From NCBI GenBank assembly GCA_963576725.1, contig OY755242.1, positions 1,998,404 through 2,062,403 of the forward strand: a stretch of DNA of 64,000 bases, read 5' to 3'. Below the pieces are notes generated by a model. The model worked only from the letters and a program-made list of their open reading frames with translations, made no database searches and was not told where the DNA came from. The position numbers and the translations under genes are program-made. Of this stretch, positions 60,374-64,000 are shown piece by piece. Origin of the DNA: Azorinus chamasolen. Taxonomy: Eukaryota; Mollusca; Bivalvia; Cardiida; Solecurtidae. How positions within the stretch are numbered: the first letter of the stretch is position 1; every line of letters starts with the position of its first letter.

Positions 60374-60690
60374 TGAACATTCTTTGTAGAGGACCATTAG
60401 ACCACGCTACATACCAAATTTAAAAGGTTTCAGAAGAATTTTTTTAAAGATTTTCCTATGAAAAACTGATAAGCCCTTGGACGGGCCATTTTTTGGTCCG
60501 GGGGTCATAATGTGAACAATATTTCGTTCCCCCTAGCCACTGATGCTTCTGACAAAATTTGGTTAAAATTAAGTCAGTGGTTTCAGAGGAGATGTCGTTT
60601 GAAAATGTGGACGGATGCCGACAGGTGGCACGCCCGCCCAGTTTTCACCAAACTATTAGCTGAGATTTTCTAAAAACTCTGGCTAAAAAT
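60374..60690 (+). repeat. GCTCACC-type core fragment joined to another tail
   Basis: One CTGATAAGCCC unit and the GATGTCGTTTGAAAATGTGG tail, then a GGCACGCCCGCCCAG tail and GCTAAAAA end as at 30360-30438. Confidence 0.55.
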
Positions 60691-60865
60691 GTAAGCAAAA
60701 CATTGCATACACAATAATATATATCTTTAAAAAGAAGGTCATGAAAGGACCTGTTTTTCTAAACTGTTTAAATGGCCAAATGATTATTGGCTAAGTGATC
60801 TATTATGACAGAGCAACCTATAAATGTGCATAAGCAGATACTGAAAGTGTCATAATATTATATTC

Positions 60866-60945
60866 ACCAAACCCTGTGTTGTGACCACTCTTTAGAATCT
60901 TCTCAAAGAGACATTTTTAAGAGTGGTCACAACATAGGGTTTGGT
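60866..60945. repeat. Foldback palindrome, second copy
   Basis: ACCAAACCCTGTGTTGTGAC and complement; same family as 14415-14503. Confidence 0.75.
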
Positions 60946-61598
60946 AGAGAAATAAACAAATTATTCTTGAGAATGTTTTAATTTTTGAATCTTGGAAAAG
61001 ACTGTGGTTAGGTAATCACTCCTGAAACCTATGTTCAGCTCCAATGATCTATTAAGATGATTACCCAGTGAGATTTTTTCTTCCGGGTTGTTGTAGATTT
61101 CACAGGTAGTTGTAGCATTGCAAATAGTGCCTTGAAAAAATCAGTCTGCTATATTTGGCATGTCTGCTGGTGCCTGTATTTGTTGTTGGAAATTAATTAT
61201 TTGTGATAATTACAAGGCCTTGACAGTGAATATTTCTTTCCATTTCAGGACTTTTTCCCCATTCGGATGGATGTTAAAGAGGCAGTGCTTTGGTCAGCCA
61301 TGATGTTTTAATAGTGTGTTTTGGACAGTGTTTTAATCAATGGAGGACAGCGAAAAAAGTAGACGGTGATTGTATATTCAAACTATGTTTAAACAAAAGG
61401 GAATTGTTCATAGATGAGCACAGTGTGCATCATTAGACTTAAAGTTGTGGTCTAGGCTGCAGAGCACAAAAGTGACCCATTTTTACATAGATTATATACG
61501 GCGAAATCTGACTGGGGCGACACCTTTATGCAGTCAGTTTGTACCATTTATATTACTGTGATCAAATTCCATACAGCAGTTTAAGACTGAGATGTCAT

Positions 61599-61835
61599 TT
61601 AACCTTTTCCCTGTTGACTATTCATGTAAGAAATAATGACATCATGAATATTCATTAGCTGATGTTTTATAATGGCATTTGTACACTACACAGTATTTCA
61701 TGGTGTTGGTAGTAAGTGTTGAGTTAAATATATTATAATTTAATAAGCAAACAGAGCTCTTACAGGAGCCATCTGATCTGGGTCTACTCTGTTTGCAATG
61801 GTGTGAAAAGGCATTTATATGAGGGAAAGTTTTAA
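61599..61835. mobile_element. Palindrome-centred MITE, copy 8
   Basis: TTAACCTTTTCCCTG to GAGGGAAAGTTTTAA, ATAATGACATCATGAATATT inside; palindrome core 61746-61797 shortened. Confidence 0.75.
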
Positions 61836-61915
61836 AGAAACTGTTTGCAGAAGTCTATTTATAGCTCCTGTGATATACTTATTCCTGGACCATTTATATA
61901 AACTTCATAGTGAAT

Positions 61916-62147
61916 CACTTTCTTCCCTGAATACTCACGAAAGAAATAATGACATCATATATATTAATTAGATTCACTTGTTGTAATAACAGAATGACAC
62001 AGGAATGTTTTGACATGGCTGAAACAGTTGAATCAAATCTTTATGATATCATAAGCAAACAGAGCAGACCCATATTAGACAGCTCCTATAGGAGCCATCT
62101 GATACGGGTCTACTCTGTTTGCAAAGGTTTATGGAGTAAAGGGTTAA
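61916..62147. mobile_element. Palindrome-centred MITE, copy 9
   Basis: Same architecture; core 62054-62122 is nearly perfect around CTCCTATAGGAG; right terminus AAAGGGTTAA. Confidence 0.75.
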
Positions 62148-62234
62148 GGATCATTTCTATGAAGTTTGGTCATATTCCACTGTCAAGAGTGGTTTATGAA
62201 AATGTCATTTAGATATCTTGTTTATTACATAGGG

Positions 62235-62389
62235 AATATTACAAGAAGTGACGATATGATGGGTTGTATCACATGAGTGTTTGTTTGGCCGTAGTATTCT
62301 CATGAGCCGCGAAGCGGCCAGTGAGAATACCACGGACAAATAACCACAAATGTGATACAACCCATCATATCGTCACTTTGTGTAATATT
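62235..62389. repeat. 155-bp full-length palindrome
   Basis: AATATTACAAGAAGTGACGA and onwards is mirrored to AATATT at the other end, with a central hairpin GCCGCGAAGCGGC. Foldback MITE type. Confidence 0.8.
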
Positions 62390-62401
62390 TCATTTATTAT
62401 A

Positions 62402-62761
62402 TATACATGTTTTAATTAAAGAACACAAACGAATATCAATATTCTAACTCCTGTTATTCAGATACATTGCATTACTGACAAGAGGGCCAGAATGGCCCTG
62501 ACATCGCTCACCAGACAATCAGGAGAGAAGATTTTCAAAGATTTCACTATAATTATATTTCTATAGTAAACTAGCCGGCCCTGGGGGTGGGGTGAGGGGG
62601 GGGCAAAATTTAATTCAGAAAGAATAAATTAATCTATACTTATGTTCAAAATTTCAGATATTTTCATTACATCTTCATGAGTTATTATACATGTTTTAAT
62701 TAAAGAACACAAACGAATATCAATATTCTAACTCCTGTTATTCAGATACATTGCATTACTG
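62402..62761 (+). repeat. 76-bp exact direct repeat around a pearl 5' fragment
   Basis: 62402-62477 is repeated exactly at 62686-62761. Between them lies the 5' end of a GCTCACC element (62478, ACAAGAGGGCCAGAATGGCC) of about 150 bases and AT-rich filler. Confidence 0.85.
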
Positions 62762-62886
62762 TTCTATGTTTATTCAAAATTTCAATACCTAGTGAATATT
62801 CATGGACAAAATAGTTGCAATGAAATATGGAAAGTGGGACAGTATAGCCATTTTAGAAAGTAAAGAAACATATTTCAAATTCCATT

Positions 62887-62954
62887 GACAAAGAGATCAG
62901 ACCCTGATCAGACAGTTGCTATAGGAGCCGTCTGAATTGGTCTGTTCTGTTTGC
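62887..62954. repeat. Palindromic MITE core, GCAAACAGAG family, copy 10
   Basis: Core with GCTATAGGAGCC centre; right terminus GAGGGAAAGGCTTAA near 62993. Confidence 0.7.
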
Positions 62955-63071
62955 AAATGCATGAAAAGTCATTTATATGAGGGAAAGGCTTAAGTAAACA
63001 TATTATAAGTGCATGTATATTGTACACAAAATGAAAATAATTTAATGCAATTTGCACTATATTTTATCATA

Positions 63072-63138
63072 AGCAAATAGAGCAGATTGATCAGATGGCT
63101 ACTACATGAGCAATCTGAGCTGGGTCTACTCTGTTTGC
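63072..63138. repeat. Palindromic MITE core, GCAAACAGAG family, copy 11
   Basis: Degenerate core; right terminus AAAGGGTTAA near 63174. Confidence 0.65.
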
Positions 63139-63639
63139 AAAGGTGTAGAAAGGCATATTTATGGAGTAAAGGGTTAATTGTTCTATTTACAGGTCAGGTC
63201 TAATTTGCAACTGCCATTATCCAGAAGGGAGGCATTCAGGTTGTAATCAAAAAGTGCAAAAGGGAGATAACCTACCTTTTATGTATGCTAAAAATAGCCA
63301 GCTAAAAATAGACACTGCTCTCCAAGATGCAATAGAACACTTGAATTTGTATTAAGCTGAACTTCAAAACAGATACAATGATATAATCTATTTTGATAGC
63401 TGGCAGCTTAATGCAGGGCATAGATATGGGAAAAAAGCTTTAAGATCTTTCTGCATCTTGAGAATTATCCACATAGTTTTCTCAATCTAAAATGAGTTTG
63501 TGTAATTTGTCTAAACATAATTTCTACTCTACTGATCAGGCTAAGGGTGATTACCAATACTAGTCCTATCAGAACACTGGCTTATCTCTGATTAAGGGGG
63601 AACTTTTAAACTATTGTTTCTGATATGAAGAAGTATATA

Positions 63640-64000
63640 TACACAGGGCAGGGCCAATTTAACCTCAGAACTATGATATTAACAAAACTCATAAAGGTAT
63701 GCTAAGTAAATCTATACAACATATATCTAAGCTCTAGGACATGTAGTTTTGACAAGAAGAGTTTCAAAGTTTTTCCTATGCATATATAGTGATCCCATGG
63801 GTTGTTAAAGCAGTCAGCTACAAAAAGCTGGCAATCCTTGGGGTGGGGCCAATTTTGACCATAGGAGCATAATTTATATACCTTTTGCAGAAGACCTAAA
63901 TTTGAAGCTATGTGCCAAATATGAAAGCTGAGAACCTTTTAGTTTGGGAGGAGAAGAATTTCAAAGTTTTCACTATATGTTTCTATTGAAAACTGAACAC
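63640..64000 (+). repeat. Pearl-type fragment, paralogous to 9420-10900 without the tRNA element
   Basis: CAGGGCAGGGCCAATTTAAC is continuous here, giving the unoccupied site for the tRNA-bearing element. A GCTCACC core unit follows and runs off the window. 63180-63600 shows no gene. Confidence 0.65.

Noticed and set aside
61249..61311. Plus-strand 3' exon after the acceptor TTCTTTCCATTTCAG
   Set aside because: Only 20 codons before a stop, no partner exon, and no recognisable product; the acceptor alone is not enough.

Overview
This window is eukaryotic, AT-rich and almost entirely intronic or repetitive. Repeat content points to a bivalve mollusc: dozens of 'pearl'-type elements with ~135-165 bp tandem cores and (GACG/GACA)n tails, an L2-like LINE, palindromic MITEs and CA/GA microsatellites. 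A heterodont clam or mussel is my guess, made from repeat style only.

One host gene can be supported. Five short minus-strand exons (54747-54664, 50786-50706, 42062-41886, 31602-31327, 6896-6698) have consensus splice sites. The four joins are all phase 2 and keep one open frame of 272 codons. The product is a basic N-terminal linker, a long coiled coil, and then a segment resembling the C-terminal domain of mitochondria-eating proteins (Mieap/SPATA18 family). The gene appears incomplete at both ends, and its introns of 3.9 to 24.4 kb hold nearly everything else.

Layout. 1-6310: left copy of a segmental duplication carrying a TA-flanked DNA transposon and two pearl-type insertions that its partner (about 27335-29095) lacks. 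6.7-6.9 kb: terminal visible exon. 7-22 kb: alternation of one pearl family with a second tandem unit, interrupted by a tRNA-bearing hairpin element (9460-10483), an L2-like LINE with 7-bp target duplication (11267-14025), a TA MITE, and a very recent 1598-bp tandem duplication (17.3-20.5 kb). 22-27 kb: more pearl copies and a MITE with an internal telomere-like tract. 31-35 kb: coiled-coil exon followed by a transposon containing nested pearl insertions. 35.4-36.3 kb: orphan exon candidate and a dead reverse transcriptase. 37.4-41.3 kb: a foldback element with ~400-bp inverted arms. 42-51 kb: two exons, nested pearl elements and MITEs. 51-64 kb: second tRNA-bearing element, the first visible exon, three further pearl families, and a cluster of palindromic MITEs at the right edge.

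The most notable signal is a shared terminal grammar in at least five otherwise unrelated element families. Each starts ACAAG plus a small hairpin, followed by a short motif that reappears in the stem of a 3' hairpin just before an A-run. Several copies sit at sites whose unoccupied counterpart is elsewhere in the window; these show insertion between two A's with no target duplication, as expected for rolling-circle Helentron-like elements.
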